DNA of 64,000 bases from an uncultured Ignisphaera sp. (GTDB lineage: Archaea; Thermoproteota; Thermoprotei_A; Sulfolobales; Ignisphaeraceae): NCBI GenBank assembly GCA_938074605.1, contig CALJEI010000002.1:310001-374000 (forward strand), given 5' to 3'. The position numbers and the translations under genes were made by a program. Positions 28,347 to 38,863 of this stretch are shown here, one piece after another. Within the stretch, counting starts at the first letter, position 1. The number at the start of each line of letters is the position of its first letter. Under the pieces are notes generated by a model. That model was given only the letters and a program-made list of their open reading frames with translations. It was not told where the DNA came from and ran no database searches.

Positions 28347-30563
28347 ATGAGGTATGTAAAAACTGTAGATCAAGTATTAAAGATTATGAATAACATAGAG
28401 CAGATTAGAAATGTTGGAATTATCGCCCATGTAGACCATGGAAAAACTACTACAACAGATAGTCTACTAGCTGCTGCTGGTATTATTTCCCCACGATTGG
28501 CAGGACAGGTGCTTGCCATGGATTTTCTAGATGTGGAGCAAAGACGTCAAATGACAGTAAAAGCTGCCAACATTAGTCTATACCATGAATATGAAGGTAA
28601 ACCCTATGTAATAAACCTTGTAGATACCCCAGGTCATGTAGACTTTACAGGTAAGGTTACAAGAAGCCTTAGAATGATAGATGGTGCTATAGTTGTCGTC
28701 GATGCTGTAGAAGGTGTTATGACCCAAACAGAAACTGTACTGAGACAAGCTTTAGAAGAAAGAATTAGGCCACTACTCTTCATAAATAAAGTAGATAGGT
28801 TAATTAAAGAACTGAGAATGGGTTCTGATGAAATAAAACAACGATTTATAGAGATAATAAAGGAGATAAACAGCTTGATTGAAACTTATGCTGAACCTGA
28901 GTTTAAGAAGAAATGGCTACTAGACCCAGTCCAGGGTATGGTAGCATTCGGTAGTGCAAGAGATGCTATAGGACTGACAGTACCTATGAGTCGTAGAAAG
29001 GGCGTTAAGATAGATGATCTTATTGAAGCTTATTCTAGAGGTGATAAAGATGTTATTGAGGATCTAAGGAAGAAAATACCATTGCATGAAGCATTACTAG
29101 ATATGGTTGTAAAATTTGTTCCGAACCCCAAAGAAGCACAACATTATAGAATTCCTAGGTTATGGAGGGGGGAAATAAATAGCGAAATAGGTAAAGCAAT
29201 GATGGAGACCGATCCTGATGGCCCATTAATATTCTTTGTATGTGATATGCGCTGGGATCCTCATGCAGGTTTTGTTGCAACAGGAAGACTATTTTCAGGC
29301 AGTGTCTATAGTGGTCAAGAGGTCTACTTAATAAACGCTAAATCGATTCAAAAAGTGCTACAAGTAGGGCTATATATGGGCCCATATCGAGAAGTAGTAG
29401 ATAGAATACCTGCCGGTAATGTAGCAGCAGTACTAGGCCCTGATCTAGCAAGAGCGGGAGAAACAATTGTAGATGTAAAGATAAAGGATGTTATGATACC
29501 CTTTGAAAGACTGAAATATGTATCAGAACCTGTAGTAACAATGGCAATAGAGCCTAAGAAGACAACTGATTTAACAAAATTAATGGACGCTCTTAAGAAG
29601 ATGAGCATTGAGGATCCTAACCTCATTGTAAAAATAAATGAAGAAACTGGTGAGTACTTAATCTCTGGTATGGGTCATCTACACTTAGAGATTGTATTAA
29701 CATTGCTTAGAGAAAGGTTTGGCCTAGATGTTGATACAACACAGCCAACTGTTGTTTATAGAGAAACTATAAGGGATAGAAGCACAGTATTTGAAGGAAA
29801 GTCGCCCAATAGACACAATAGATTCTATATAAGTGTTGAGCCTCTCAATGAAGAAACTATTAAACTAATTCAGCAAGGTATAATAACAGAGGATATGGAT
29901 GCACATAAGAGAGCTAAAATATTAAGAGATGAAGCTGCTTGGGATCATGATGAAGCTAGAAGGATATGGGCTATCGATGAAAATATAAATGTTTTCATTG
30001 ATAGGACTTCTGGTATCCAGTATCTAAGAGAAGTTCGGGATACAATAATACAAGGGTTTAGGCTTGCTATGAGGGAAGGCCCCCTGGCTCTAGAACCTGT
30101 TAGAGGATTAAAGGTAGTACTACATGATGCAGTAATACATGAGGATCCTGCACATAGAGGACCTGCACAAATATATCCAGCAGTCAGAAATCCAATATAT
30201 GCTGCAATGCTCTCTTCAAGACCTACACTCCTTGAACCAATACAGAAGCTGGAGATAAAGTTTCCAATAGATTATCTAGGACCTATTTCAGCCATAATAA
30301 CTAAAAGAAGAGGTAGAATAATAAATGTAGTACATATGATTGGTAATCTTGTCAAAATGTTGGCAGAAGTACCTATAGCTGAGTCACTAGATTTAGCAAA
30401 TGAACTAAGAAGTGCTAGTGCAGGAAAGGCATTTTGGGGTACTGAATTTAGTAGATGGGCTACAGTACCAGATTCACTGCTAATTGACATTGTCAAAAAA
30501 TTAAGACAAAGAAAAGGTGTAAAGCCAGAGCCGCCAAAAGTTGAAGACTTTCTATCACCATAA
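28347..30563 (+). CDS. fusA: Translation elongation factor 2 (aEF-2)
   Basis: A 738-residue translocase GTPase. G motifs: [12 protein letters not shown] (G1), DTPGHVDF (G3), NKVDR (G4); domain IV carries [14 protein letters not shown] with the histidine that becomes diphthamide. It drives ribosomal translocation and, with SBDS, ribosome maturation. It follows the superoperon by 49 bases with its own start ATG ([14 protein letters not shown]). Length and domain order are standard. Confidence 0.98.
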   Translation: MRYVKTVDQVLKIMNNIEQIRNVGIIAHVDHGKTTTTDSLLAAAGIISPRLAGQVLAMDFLDVEQRRQMTVKAANISLYHEYEGKPYVINLVDTPGHVDFTGKVTRSLRMIDGAIVVVDAVEGVMTQTETVLRQALEERIRPLLFINKVDRLIKELRMGSDEIKQRFIEIIKEINSLIETYAEPEFKKKWLLDPVQGMVAFGSARDAIGLTVPMSRRKGVKIDDLIEAYSRGDKDVIEDLRKKIPLHEALLDMVVKFVPNPKEAQHYRIPRLWRGEINSEIGKAMMETDPDGPLIFFVCDMRWDPHAGFVATGRLFSGSVYSGQEVYLINAKSIQKVLQVGLYMGPYREVVDRIPAGNVAAVLGPDLARAGETIVDVKIKDVMIPFERLKYVSEPVVTMAIEPKKTTDLTKLMDALKKMSIEDPNLIVKINEETGEYLISGMGHLHLEIVLTLLRERFGLDVDTTQPTVVYRETIRDRSTVFEGKSPNRHNRFYISVEPLNEETIKLIQQGIITEDMDAHKRAKILRDEAAWDHDEARRIWAIDENINVFIDRTSGIQYLREVRDTIIQGFRLAMREGPLALEPVRGLKVVLHDAVIHEDPAHRGPAQIYPAVRNPIYAAMLSSRPTLLEPIQKLEIKFPIDYLGPISAIITKRRGRIINVVHMIGNLVKMLAEVPIAESLDLANELRSASAGKAFWGTEFSRWATVPDSLLIDIVKKLRQRKGVKPEPPKVEDFLSP

Positions 30564-30761
30564 ACGAGTATTTAATCTTTACATTTTATAAAATACAGTT
30601 TATTTCATATTAATTCCAATTTATATATAAGTAAGTATCTATATTCTATTCTATATTGTACTATGTAAGGGATAAACAGACAACAATTTAATTCTCTAGA
30701 ACATTATATCAAAAGCTTATATTGTTGACTAAAGTTAAACTATCAATAAGATGTGTAAGAG

Positions 30762-30858
<97 letters not shown>

Positions 30859-30867
30859 CATCGGAGG

Positions 30868-31218
30868 ATGATGTTAATGAAGAGATATAGATACTATAGA
30901 ATTGTATTAGAAATAACATCATTTCCTTTAGCCATACTATGGTATATCTACATTCTAACAGGCTACTGTATGATTAATACAAAAATTGTTGAAGCCTTAA
31001 CCTTTGGCTTACTTACCTACAGCCGTTGTTTGTTACTTCATACTTCAATTGAATTGAGGTGGCTATTGATAGTATTTACATTGCTACACTTCTTTACGGG
31101 ATTCAATATACTTATACTAAAAATTAGGAATAAAACCTTGCGTCAGTTTATGGAGAAAATACTAATTTTAGTAACATTAATCTTATTATTCCAATTCTTA
31201 TTACTAGAATTACTGTAG
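30868..31218 (+). CDS. Small four-helix membrane protein
   Basis: A 116-residue hydrophobic protein right behind tRNA-Lys. About four membrane segments: residues 12-30, 40-58, 62-82 and 94-115, joined by short basic loops. Two histidines lie in or near membrane segments (LLLHTSIE and LLHFFTGF), a layout seen in haem-b anchors of small cytochromes, but no family match can be claimed. Start choices are ATG 30868, 30871 or 30877; the GGAGG at 30863-30867 best serves the later ones. Confidence 0.55.
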   Translation: MMLMKRYRYYRIVLEITSFPLAILWYIYILTGYCMINTKIVEALTFGLLTYSRCLLLHTSIELRWLLIVFTLLHFFTGFNILILKIRNKTLRQFMEKILILVTLILLFQFLLLELL

Positions 31219-31422
31219 ATATAACAATTAATTCTATATATAGATGATATCTTAATTATATAAATTATGAGGTGCATAGATTTTGATAATCGTTTCATGG
31301 TAATTGCTTATCTCAATAAGTTAATTGTCATTATTACTTAATAGGTGACTATTTCCACAATATAACAATGTATCCTTTAAAAATTTGGTATATATGTCTA
31401 ATAGTAAAAGGTGAAATAGAAA

Positions 31423-32715
31423 TTAGGTAGACGTTTTTTCGTATCTTTCTAAAAGCTGCTTAGCGTAATCAAAGCTTATTTTTCCATCCTTAATCATCTG
31501 TTCAGCTATGATATCCACTAATTCCTCCTTCGCTCCTGCAAGTATGGCTAGATTTCTTGCATGGAGCTTCATATGGCCGCTCTGTATGCCTGTAGTTACT
31601 AGAGCTCGTAGGGCAGCAAAATTCTGCGCTAATCCTACTGCTACCATAATCTCTGCTAATTCCTTAGCTGTTTTTATACCCATGATTTTCAATGCTACTT
31701 GTGCTATTGGATGTGTTTTAACAGCTCCTCCTACAACGCCAATTTGTAGCGGCATTTCTAAAAATCCTATCAAATAGCCATCTGAATCTAGTTCCCACAT
31801 ACTAAGAGGTTTATAGACACCATTACGGGCTGCATACGCATGGGCTCCTGCTTCTATGGCCCGATGATCTTGAGCGGTTGCTAAAGCTATCGCTATTACA
31901 CCATTTAATATTCCTTTATTATGTGTTACAGCTCTAAATGGATCTGCTTCAGCTATTGCACTTGCATCAACAATTTTTTCAGCAACATCCCTTCCACCAA
32001 TATTTTCAGGTGCAATCCTTACCCAGGCTCTTGCAATTCTATATATAGCATAGTTTGAGACTATGCGTAATCTAGCTTCACCGCCAGTCAGCTTTTCAAG
32101 GTAAGGTGCTATGGCCTCAGCCATAGTATTTACGGTATTAGCGCCCATAGCATCAACAACATCAACAATTAGATTGACAGCGATGGCAGGTCCACGTCTT
32201 GTCTCTATTACCTTTACCTCAATATCCTTCGCACCACCTCCTATACTTAAAAGCGTCCTGTTGGTTGAATTAGCAATATCAAGTAACTCATTCTTGTGTC
32301 TTAGAATCTCCATAGAGGCATAATATGGTGAGGATGCCTTCATCAAATATACTTGTCCTATCATTAACTGTTTAGCAGCTTCTGCCCTTATACCATCACC
32401 TTCTCTGAGCATTCTTGCTGCATTACTTGCTGCTGCAACAACGCTAGGCTCCTCTATAACCATAGGAATTAAATAGTCTCTACCATTAATTCTAAAATTA
32501 ACAGCTACTGCAAAGGGATACGACATAGCCCCTATAACGTTCTCAATCATGGTCTCAGCGATTTTCCTACTTAAATTACCAAAATTTAATAGCATGTTGA
32601 TTTCGTTGTCTGAAAGTTGTGCCCACTCCTTAACAATTTTTAGACGCTCCTCCAGCGACATACTATAAAATCCTGGAATTCTAGAACATCTATTTTCTAT
32701 ATTGCTTGTATTCAT
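31423..32715 (-). CDS. mvaA: HMG-CoA reductase, class II type
   Basis: A 430-residue HMG-CoA reductase with the ENVIG motif (about residue 58), the catalytic Glu in IEEPSVVAAASNAA, the DAMGANTVNT cofactor loop (about residue 188), HNKGILNG with the catalytic Lys, LATAQDHRAIEAGAHAYA, and the C-terminal SGHMKLHARN histidine. Length, the RIPGFYSMSLEERL opening and the absence of membrane helices fit the class II (mvaA-like) enzymes rather than class I. In archaea it would make mevalonate for isoprenoid lipids. Stand-alone gene; direction of the reaction in vivo cannot be told from sequence. Confidence 0.92.
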   Translation of the reverse strand: MNTSNIENRCSRIPGFYSMSLEERLKIVKEWAQLSDNEINMLLNFGNLSRKIAETMIENVIGAMSYPFAVAVNFRINGRDYLIPMVIEEPSVVAAASNAARMLREGDGIRAEAAKQLMIGQVYLMKASSPYYASMEILRHKNELLDIANSTNRTLLSIGGGAKDIEVKVIETRRGPAIAVNLIVDVVDAMGANTVNTMAEAIAPYLEKLTGGEARLRIVSNYAIYRIARAWVRIAPENIGGRDVAEKIVDASAIAEADPFRAVTHNKGILNGVIAIALATAQDHRAIEAGAHAYAARNGVYKPLSMWELDSDGYLIGFLEMPLQIGVVGGAVKTHPIAQVALKIMGIKTAKELAEIMVAVGLAQNFAALRALVTTGIQSGHMKLHARNLAILAGAKEELVDIIAEQMIKDGKISFDYAKQLLERYEKTST

Positions 32716-32779
32716 GGTATATCATTTTAGAAAGCATTCTCAGGGTTTTATAAGAGTTGCTGAATAGCATATTTCTAAA

Positions 32780-33427
32780 TTAAATACTAATATTTTGTAA
32801 AACTATATTGACTAATCCGCTATAGAGAGAAGATTCAGCAACAACATCATTATCTGAATATGAAATTAGAATTACATCGCTATATGACGCCTCCATATAA
32901 TTAGCTATAGTGGTCAGTATTGGATAAACTCTCTCATTTAATTTATCATCTGGCGGTATAAATATGTGATATTTATCAACAAATATGATTAAAGCTGCCT
33001 TTGCTCCATAGGATATCAGAATATCTCTAACATTTGATATACCTATGGAGAGAATGTTGGCTTTATAATTACTTAATAAAGCTGCATAGGCATAATTAGC
33101 GAGCTTAAGCGTTTCTCTAACAAGATCTGAAATATTGTATATTCTTTTTATAATACTAGTTATGCTATCTACCAGTAATCTCCCTTTTTGTGTAAGTATA
33201 CAACCCCCGACAGGATCTATGCTGACCAAACCATATACTTTTAATCTCCTTACTAGTGTCTTAGTTGATGAAACCCCTAATGAAAGTTGCTTTGATAGTA
33301 TATGCCTACCTAATGGTTCATTTTCCTTTAAAATCATTAAAGCTTTTAATACATGATGAAGTTCAAACGATGGCTTTACTCCTCTATGTGGTGCTACAAT
33401 ACTTTTTAACAATTCACTAGCCTGCAC
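32780..33427 (-). CDS. Winged-helix regulator with DUF4443-like sensor domain
   Basis: A 215-residue protein: residues 20-85 form a winged helix (HHVLKALMILKENEPLGRHILSKQL, SSTKTLVRRLKVYGLVSIDPVGGCIL), and the rest is an alpha/beta domain (KANILSIGISNVRDILISYGAKAALIIFVDKYHIFIPPDD) that resembles the archaeal DUF4443 sensor. GTG start. It lies 64 bases upstream of mvaA in the same direction, so it might be co-transcribed with or regulate it; this is inference. Confidence 0.65.
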   Translation of the reverse strand: MQASELLKSIVAPHRGVKPSFELHHVLKALMILKENEPLGRHILSKQLSLGVSSTKTLVRRLKVYGLVSIDPVGGCILTQKGRLLVDSITSIIKRIYNISDLVRETLKLANYAYAALLSNYKANILSIGISNVRDILISYGAKAALIIFVDKYHIFIPPDDKLNERVYPILTTIANYMEASYSDVILISYSDNDVVAESSLYSGLVNIVLQNISI

Positions 33428-33640
33428 TACGTATCTCCATATTTATTGCATTGCACTCCAGCTAAATAATTTTTTATCATCTTGTTAATTATTATGATAT
33501 TTCTGTATGGATGATATATGAAATTCTTGGAATATACTCTTCATTATGATATACGTCTATTTTGTTTATTTAGAATAAAAATTGTTGAACTGTATTTTTG
33601 GCAATACAAAGCTTATAAATAACAGTAGATATATAGGATT

Positions 33641-33701
33641 TATGGATGAAGAATCCCGCGCTCTAGACGCCCAAGGATGAAGAGAATCGCGGCCGCCACG
33701 G
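33641..33701 (+). ncRNA. Candidate structured small RNA (GC-rich hairpin)
   Basis: A roughly 50-base GC-rich island in AT-rich intergenic DNA, typical of structured RNA in hyperthermophiles. A TATA-like CTTATAAAT (33611-33619) places a start near 33641. CCGCGCTCT (33656-33664) pairs with AGAG (33681-33684) and CGCGG (33688-33692), leaving an AAT bulge; the apex has AGA facing ATGA, compatible with a kink-turn. GGATGAAG occurs twice (33644-33651, 33675-33682). No CTGA boxes, so not a plain C/D RNA; an H/ACA-like guide or a leader of rio2 is possible. Strand inferred from the promoter. Confidence 0.5.
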
Positions 33702-33783
33702 AATATATAATTCACAAGGTTAATCATACTACAAATAACATACTATTAACTTTCAACAGTATGACTACTACAATGGTGATTTC

Positions 33784-34680
33784 GTGATCAAGTTAGGAGA
33801 ACTATATAGAAGGTTAACTGAATCAGATATAACACTTCTAGAATACATGGTTGATAATATTAAAAAGTATGAATATTTACCAATTGAAAATTTTATGAAG
33901 AGATTTAGAAAAGTATGGAGTCAAAAGGAAATTATTGCGAGAATTAGAAAATTAAATGAATTGAGATTGATTGAGAGACACATAACTTTGGAGGCATACA
34001 AGTTAAATACTATAGGGCTTGATTGTATTGCCATTTATAGACTTGTGAGTAATAATGTTATTAAAGCTATAGGTGTCCCTATTGGAGTAGGTAAGGAGAG
34101 TATAATTTTTAACGGTATAGCATCTAATGGTGATATCATTGCAATAAAGTTTTATAGAATAGGTAGAAGAAGTTTTAGACATGTAAGTAAGGTAAGACAA
34201 TATATTATAAAAGAGGATAGATTGTGGTTAATTAGAAGCATTATTACAGGTGAACGTGAAAAAGAGGCCTTAACGATATTGAATAGACATAACATTATAG
34301 GTGTGCCAAGATTATATGGCCATGCCCTTCATGCTGTTGTCATAGAATTTATAGATGGAATCAACCTATATAGAATAAATAGAGTTGACGACCCATTGGA
34401 AATATTTAATCAGATTTTGAATATCATTAAAAGCGCATATAGATATGCTAAAATAATTCATGGCGATCTAAGTGAATATAATATAATGGTGCAATTCGAT
34501 GAAACCCTAAGATCATATATAATTGATTGGCCACAATATGTATCAGTTGACGAACCACGGGCATTGGATGTACTAAAAAAGGATGTTATGCAGTTAACTA
34601 AATTCTTTAATAGAAAGTTCAGACTTAACATAGACCCTAATAAAATTCTTGAGAATATCTTTGCATCAGATGCTAATTAG
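33784..34680 (+). CDS. rio2: Rio2 atypical protein kinase
   Basis: A 298-residue RIO kinase. N-terminal winged helix typical of Rio2 (residues 10-85), flexible P-loop GVGKESIIF (about 100), catalytic loop HGDLSEYNI (about 225) and the metal-binding IIDWPQYV (about 245). Rio2 acts as an ATPase in the last steps of 30S subunit maturation. Start is GTG 33784 with GGTGAT a few bases before. DUF460 follows in the same direction. Confidence 0.93.
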   Translation: MIKLGELYRRLTESDITLLEYMVDNIKKYEYLPIENFMKRFRKVWSQKEIIARIRKLNELRLIERHITLEAYKLNTIGLDCIAIYRLVSNNVIKAIGVPIGVGKESIIFNGIASNGDIIAIKFYRIGRRSFRHVSKVRQYIIKEDRLWLIRSIITGEREKEALTILNRHNIIGVPRLYGHALHAVVIEFIDGINLYRINRVDDPLEIFNQILNIIKSAYRYAKIIHGDLSEYNIMVQFDETLRSYIIDWPQYVSVDEPRALDVLKKDVMQLTKFFNRKFRLNIDPNKILENIFASDAN

Positions 34681-34756
34681 TGTAGTGTCATGAACTGTTA
34701 TATAACCTAGTTATAAAAGTAATTGTAGTAGAGGATCTTATAGTTGGTTTAAAATC

Positions 34757-36763
34757 ATGAAAGTTATGGGAATAGACATAGTTAAAGGTAGTCCCCTCTC
34801 TCGAACGATACCGCCGTTCTATTCAGTTGTAATAATTGATGATAAGGGAAAAATATTATATGAATTCATAGAATCTCCTCTTAAAACTATAGTAAGACTT
34901 GTATGGGAGTATGAAGTTTCTAAAATTGGTATTGACAATATCTATGAATTGGCTTCGACAAAGCGAGATATAGCTAAAATATTATCTCTCCTACCCAATA
35001 ATGTAAATATATATCAAGTTACATTAGAAGAAAATAAATTTGTAGATATATATAAACAGGCAATGAAAATTGGAATAGAACTTAATTCAAAACCTAAACC
35101 ACTTCAAACAGCATACATATGTGCGCTACTTGCTCTAAATGATGTTGGGACACCTATAAAGGGTGTTGAAAAGAGAACTAAAATAGTAATTTCACGTAAT
35201 AGATCTATAGGCCCTGGCGGTAGTAGTGCCAATAGATTTGCTAGAGGAATCCGAACAGCAATTCTTTGTGCAGTTAGAGAAATAAGGAGATTACTAGATG
35301 AGGCTGCACTACCTTATGACATTGTCTTTAGACGGGGAAACGGTGGCCTTGACAGTGCTGTCTTCATAGTATATACTAGTAGTGATATTGTTAAGAAAAT
35401 CATTAAACCATTTAGCGGTAGGAATCTCAAAATTGTCATAAAATCAGAATATTCAACGATAAATTTTTTTGAAAAAGAATCCAATAGAAAACCCATTATT
35501 GTAGGTATTGATCCTGGTACTGAAACTGGTGTTGCTATACTTGATCTTTCACTTAAAAACGTATTCCTAATGTCATCTCGTGATTTAGATAAAGTTAATG
35601 TTATAAATAAAGTCTATGGTATGGGTACACCAGTTATTATAGCAACTGATAAAAATCCACCTCCAGATACCGTTAAGAAAATATCATCTCTAATCGGTAT
35701 TCCACTCTATATACCTCCACAATCACTCACAATTGAAGAAAAAGAACGCTTAATTGAATGGCTAAGAAAGAAAGGGATTGAAGTAAACTTACGGACATCA
35801 CATGAACGTGACGCACTTGCAGCCGCTATAAAATTCTATAAATCATTCGAAAGAAAATTTATTGAATTAGAAAGGAAAATAGATGAGCTAGGGCTGGAGG
35901 TCGATGTAGACGAGCTTAAACTACTTCTATTAAGGGGTAGAACAATTAATGATGTAATAGAATATGCAATTGAAGAACATTTAGAAAACGAAGTATATCA
36001 TCTAGAAAACACGCAAATACAATTAATTCCAGCACATTCTAGTAATGTTAGCCCATGCAATGAGAAAGTGAAAAGCTTAGAAGATAAAATTAAAGATTTA
36101 ATAAAAGAACGTGAAATCCTAAAAGCTCGTATAAATGAATTAGAAACTAAAATAAAAGAACTTGAATTTGAACTAAAATTCCATAAAAATGAAGATAATG
36201 TAGACAAAGAGATCATTAAAGATAGAATAGTGAATGAATTAAAAGAAAATATGAGGATTATGCAAAATAGAGTCTCCCTCCTTATATCAGAACTTGAACA
36301 GGAAAGAACTAAATCTAAAACATTCTACGAAATTCTAAGAGGATTTACGACAAATGAATATTTAGCTATCCCTAAAATAAAATCATTAACCGTAGGAGAA
36401 GTGCGTGACATAAATAAAACAACCACATCACCTAAGGCATTCTTAATTGAATCTTTTAATTTAGATACCGAAGCGTTAAATATAATTAAAGATTCAAATA
36501 TAGCCATAGTGATTAATTCTTGTAGTAATGAAATTAAGCAACTATTTCTTGAAATGGGTATACCATTAATATGTAATTTACCTATATATACTACATATGA
36601 AGACATAGTGATAGTTAATACAAAAGAATTTGAGAACCGTCTAAAAGACACCTTAAGAGAAATAGAATCTTATAAAAAGGATAAGGAAAGTAAGAACTAC
36701 ATTGATGTTACAAAGCTGTTGAATATTATAAACGAATACCGTAAAATTATGTTGAGTACTTAA
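34757..36763 (+). CDS. DUF460 family protein with RNase H-like fold
   Basis: A 668-residue archaeal DUF460 protein. The N-terminal part has a RNase H-like repeat (MGIDIVKGSPLSR...PPFYSVVI), a basic linker with NRSIGPGGSSANRFARGIR, then a second RNase H/RuvC-like segment PIIVGIDPGTETGVAILDL (about 250-270) with the conserved Asp. A long coiled coil follows (about 430-520), then a C-terminal domain. Nuclease activity is suggested by the fold but is unproven. Neighbouring rio2 suggests an RNA or ribosome-related role, as inference. Confidence 0.85.
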   Translation: MKVMGIDIVKGSPLSRTIPPFYSVVIIDDKGKILYEFIESPLKTIVRLVWEYEVSKIGIDNIYELASTKRDIAKILSLLPNNVNIYQVTLEENKFVDIYKQAMKIGIELNSKPKPLQTAYICALLALNDVGTPIKGVEKRTKIVISRNRSIGPGGSSANRFARGIRTAILCAVREIRRLLDEAALPYDIVFRRGNGGLDSAVFIVYTSSDIVKKIIKPFSGRNLKIVIKSEYSTINFFEKESNRKPIIVGIDPGTETGVAILDLSLKNVFLMSSRDLDKVNVINKVYGMGTPVIIATDKNPPPDTVKKISSLIGIPLYIPPQSLTIEEKERLIEWLRKKGIEVNLRTSHERDALAAAIKFYKSFERKFIELERKIDELGLEVDVDELKLLLLRGRTINDVIEYAIEEHLENEVYHLENTQIQLIPAHSSNVSPCNEKVKSLEDKIKDLIKEREILKARINELETKIKELEFELKFHKNEDNVDKEIIKDRIVNELKENMRIMQNRVSLLISELEQERTKSKTFYEILRGFTTNEYLAIPKIKSLTVGEVRDINKTTTSPKAFLIESFNLDTEALNIIKDSNIAIVINSCSNEIKQLFLEMGIPLICNLPIYTTYEDIVIVNTKEFENRLKDTLREIESYKKDKESKNYIDVTKLLNIINEYRKIMLST

Positions 36764-36933
36764 GAAAATCTAGAGTTAAATGTCATGCAATGCTTTATCC
36801 AAGTTAGAATTGTAGACGATTCTTTACCTTAGTTACACTGCTATTTAGTTACATTAGCCTATTAGGGCTAAATAAAACATGCTTTTATAACTAATAAAAA
36901 TACTTTTGATTAAGTGTATTACACATGTAGCTA

Positions 36934-38160
36934 TTAGAATAACATAATATTCCCATTTATAATCATCTCTGTTATTCTGCTTATATTATTAAACACTTCG
37001 TCTACAATATTATGTACTTCGCTAGCCATGTTTTGTGTAAGCTTATCTTCAGGCATAATCTTTACATCTACTATAAGTGGTTCATCCAGTGGTCTTCCTA
37101 TCTGGCCTAAGATAGATACATATATTTCTTTTATACCTTTTACTTCTTTATAACTTTTTTCAGCTATAAATCTAGCCATTACATTATATATTTTACCAAC
37201 ATGGCTAACAGGATTCTTACCGGCTGTTGCTTCTAGACTCATTAGGCGCATAGGTGTTATTAATCCATTTACTCTATTACCTCTGCCTGTAGCACCATCA
37301 TCTCCATGCTCAGCTGAGGTGCCTGTAACGGTAATATAGTATATTCCTTCAGAAGGTTTATCAGCAACATTGATATATACATCTACATCATAATTTGGGG
37401 CAATTTTTACTGCTTGATTAAGCACAGCCTCCTTAATTTCTTCTTTTACATTAAGATATTCATCGCGATCTCTTACATGTTTTGACACTATTGCAGAAGC
37501 TATGGTCAATTTTATTTTATTATTAGTTCTTAATCCCATTACCTTTATGTCTTCTCCTACTGCTGGTAGCTTTGCTTTAAACTCTTTTGAATTTAAAAAC
37601 CTTTCTATATTCAATACCATATCCTCTAAATTAGATAGTGGAGCAAATCCTACACCAAAGCTAGTATCGTTAGCTAAAGGAGTACTCTTTAAACCTAACT
37701 TAAACAGTGTAACTAGATCTATACTCCCTTGCCCTATCTTATAGTCAATAATTGTATGTTCATCTGGATTAAGATATCTAAAATGATCTTTAATCCATTC
37801 CCTTGCTGCCTTGAGAGTGATAGTTCCTATAGGTATGAAGTCTAGCCCTTCGGATGTTTGTACATAGGCCGTGGCCCTACCTGAAACAATGATATATATT
37901 GGATGTAGAACTTTGCCACCACCAAATACAGGTCTGGACTGTCCTCCTACCACCAGAACTTTATCTACATTATGATGAAGTATTACATTATAGTACTTTA
38001 AATAGTATCTACTAAGTTCTCTACTTACAGCCTCTGCAATACCATCTGCTATGTAGTCAGGATGCCCTACACCTTTTCTTTCAACTATTTCTACATTAAT
38101 ATTTTCAATACCTTGCCAACGATACTCACTTATCATTATGTTTCTCAATTTCTTCACCAT
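36934..38160 (-). CDS. mat: S-adenosylmethionine synthetase, archaeal type
   Basis: A 408-residue archaeal methionine adenosyltransferase. Characteristic segments: [47 protein letters not shown], and [20 protein letters not shown] with the phosphate-binding loop. It makes SAM from methionine and ATP. The archaeal enzyme is only distantly related to bacterial MetK. Monocistronic; the two methylation-related neighbours (SPOUT enzyme at 38864 and KEOPS) depend on SAM or modify tRNA, respectively, but no operon link is visible. Confidence 0.97.
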   Translation of the reverse strand: MVKKLRNIMISEYRWQGIENINVEIVERKGVGHPDYIADGIAEAVSRELSRYYLKYYNVILHHNVDKVLVVGGQSRPVFGGGKVLHPIYIIVSGRATAYVQTSEGLDFIPIGTITLKAAREWIKDHFRYLNPDEHTIIDYKIGQGSIDLVTLFKLGLKSTPLANDTSFGVGFAPLSNLEDMVLNIERFLNSKEFKAKLPAVGEDIKVMGLRTNNKIKLTIASAIVSKHVRDRDEYLNVKEEIKEAVLNQAVKIAPNYDVDVYINVADKPSEGIYYITVTGTSAEHGDDGATGRGNRVNGLITPMRLMSLEATAGKNPVSHVGKIYNVMARFIAEKSYKEVKGIKEIYVSILGQIGRPLDEPLIVDVKIMPEDKLTQNMASEVHNIVDEVFNNISRITEMIINGNIMLF

Positions 38161-38291
38161 TATTCAATAAATCTTTGTTATGGTAATCCTACAGTTTCTA
38201 AAGTTTCAAGATTCTGTCCTTAATAGTTTTCATGAAATCTACGCTAACAATGCATTATCAATTGTATTGCTGTGTTTTTATTATACTAAGA

Positions 38292-38480
38292 TCAGAGCCC
38301 TTTAGCTAATTTTTCTGCTCTAATGAAAATTCTTAAACATCTATCAAAATACTCACAAGTCTTACACTCTATACGTATCGATGAAAAGTCGAAATTTATT
38401 GGACAAGTTGTTGGTACTGTCGTTCTACTCTTTCTATTCTTATATGCTCTACCTCTATCATTAACTTTTCCACTATACAT
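38292..38480 (-). CDS. Small cysteine-containing basic protein downstream of lsm
   Basis: A 62-residue basic protein with three cysteines in CKTCEYFDRC near the C-terminus and one in TTCPINFDF, suggesting a metal site. It starts 7 bases after the lsm stop in the same direction, strong evidence for a co-transcribed gene. No family recognised; a role in RNA metabolism is a guess from position. Confidence 0.6.
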   Translation of the reverse strand: MYSGKVNDRGRAYKNRKSRTTVPTTCPINFDFSSIRIECKTCEYFDRCLRIFIRAEKLAKGL

Positions 38481-38487
38481 CTGACAC

Positions 38488-38775
38488 TCACATCACTGTT
38501 GTTTGTCGTAGCCTTGCTTCAGTATAGTCAACACATACATACAGTATTTGACTACCTCTTATGAATATTCTTCCATATTTTGCTATAGCCTCTCTACCAC
38601 CATCACCATACTCTGTAGCATCCTCTAGAACTACATTCATCGTAGGGTCTGTCATTACGAGTTTTCCAATAAATTCTGAACCCTCTTTAACTTTAACCAT
38701 TATTGTCTTATTTAACGAGCTTCTTAACATACGCATTGGTGTTGTATTTGGTTTCCGTAACTGTTGTGATGCCAT
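38488..38775 (-). CDS. lsm: Sm-like archaeal protein (LSm)
   Basis: A 95-residue LSm protein. Sm1 motif MLRSSLNKTIMVKVKEGSEFIGKLVMTDPTMNVVLEDATEY and Sm2 motif GRIFIRGSQILYV (IRG loop that binds uridine). Forms a ring that binds U-rich RNA. The C-terminus beyond the Sm2 motif carries about 15 more residues than the minimal fold. First gene of a two-gene leftward unit. Confidence 0.95.
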   Translation of the reverse strand: MASQQLRKPNTTPMRMLRSSLNKTIMVKVKEGSEFIGKLVMTDPTMNVVLEDATEYGDGGREAIAKYGRIFIRGSQILYVCVDYTEARLRQTTVM

Positions 38776-38863
38776 ACACTTTAAACCCTATCTTAAGCTT
38801 TGAAAAGAAGCACTAATAAGGTTTTTGGGCCGAGCTGTACCTATACACTGATCAAGTGATACT

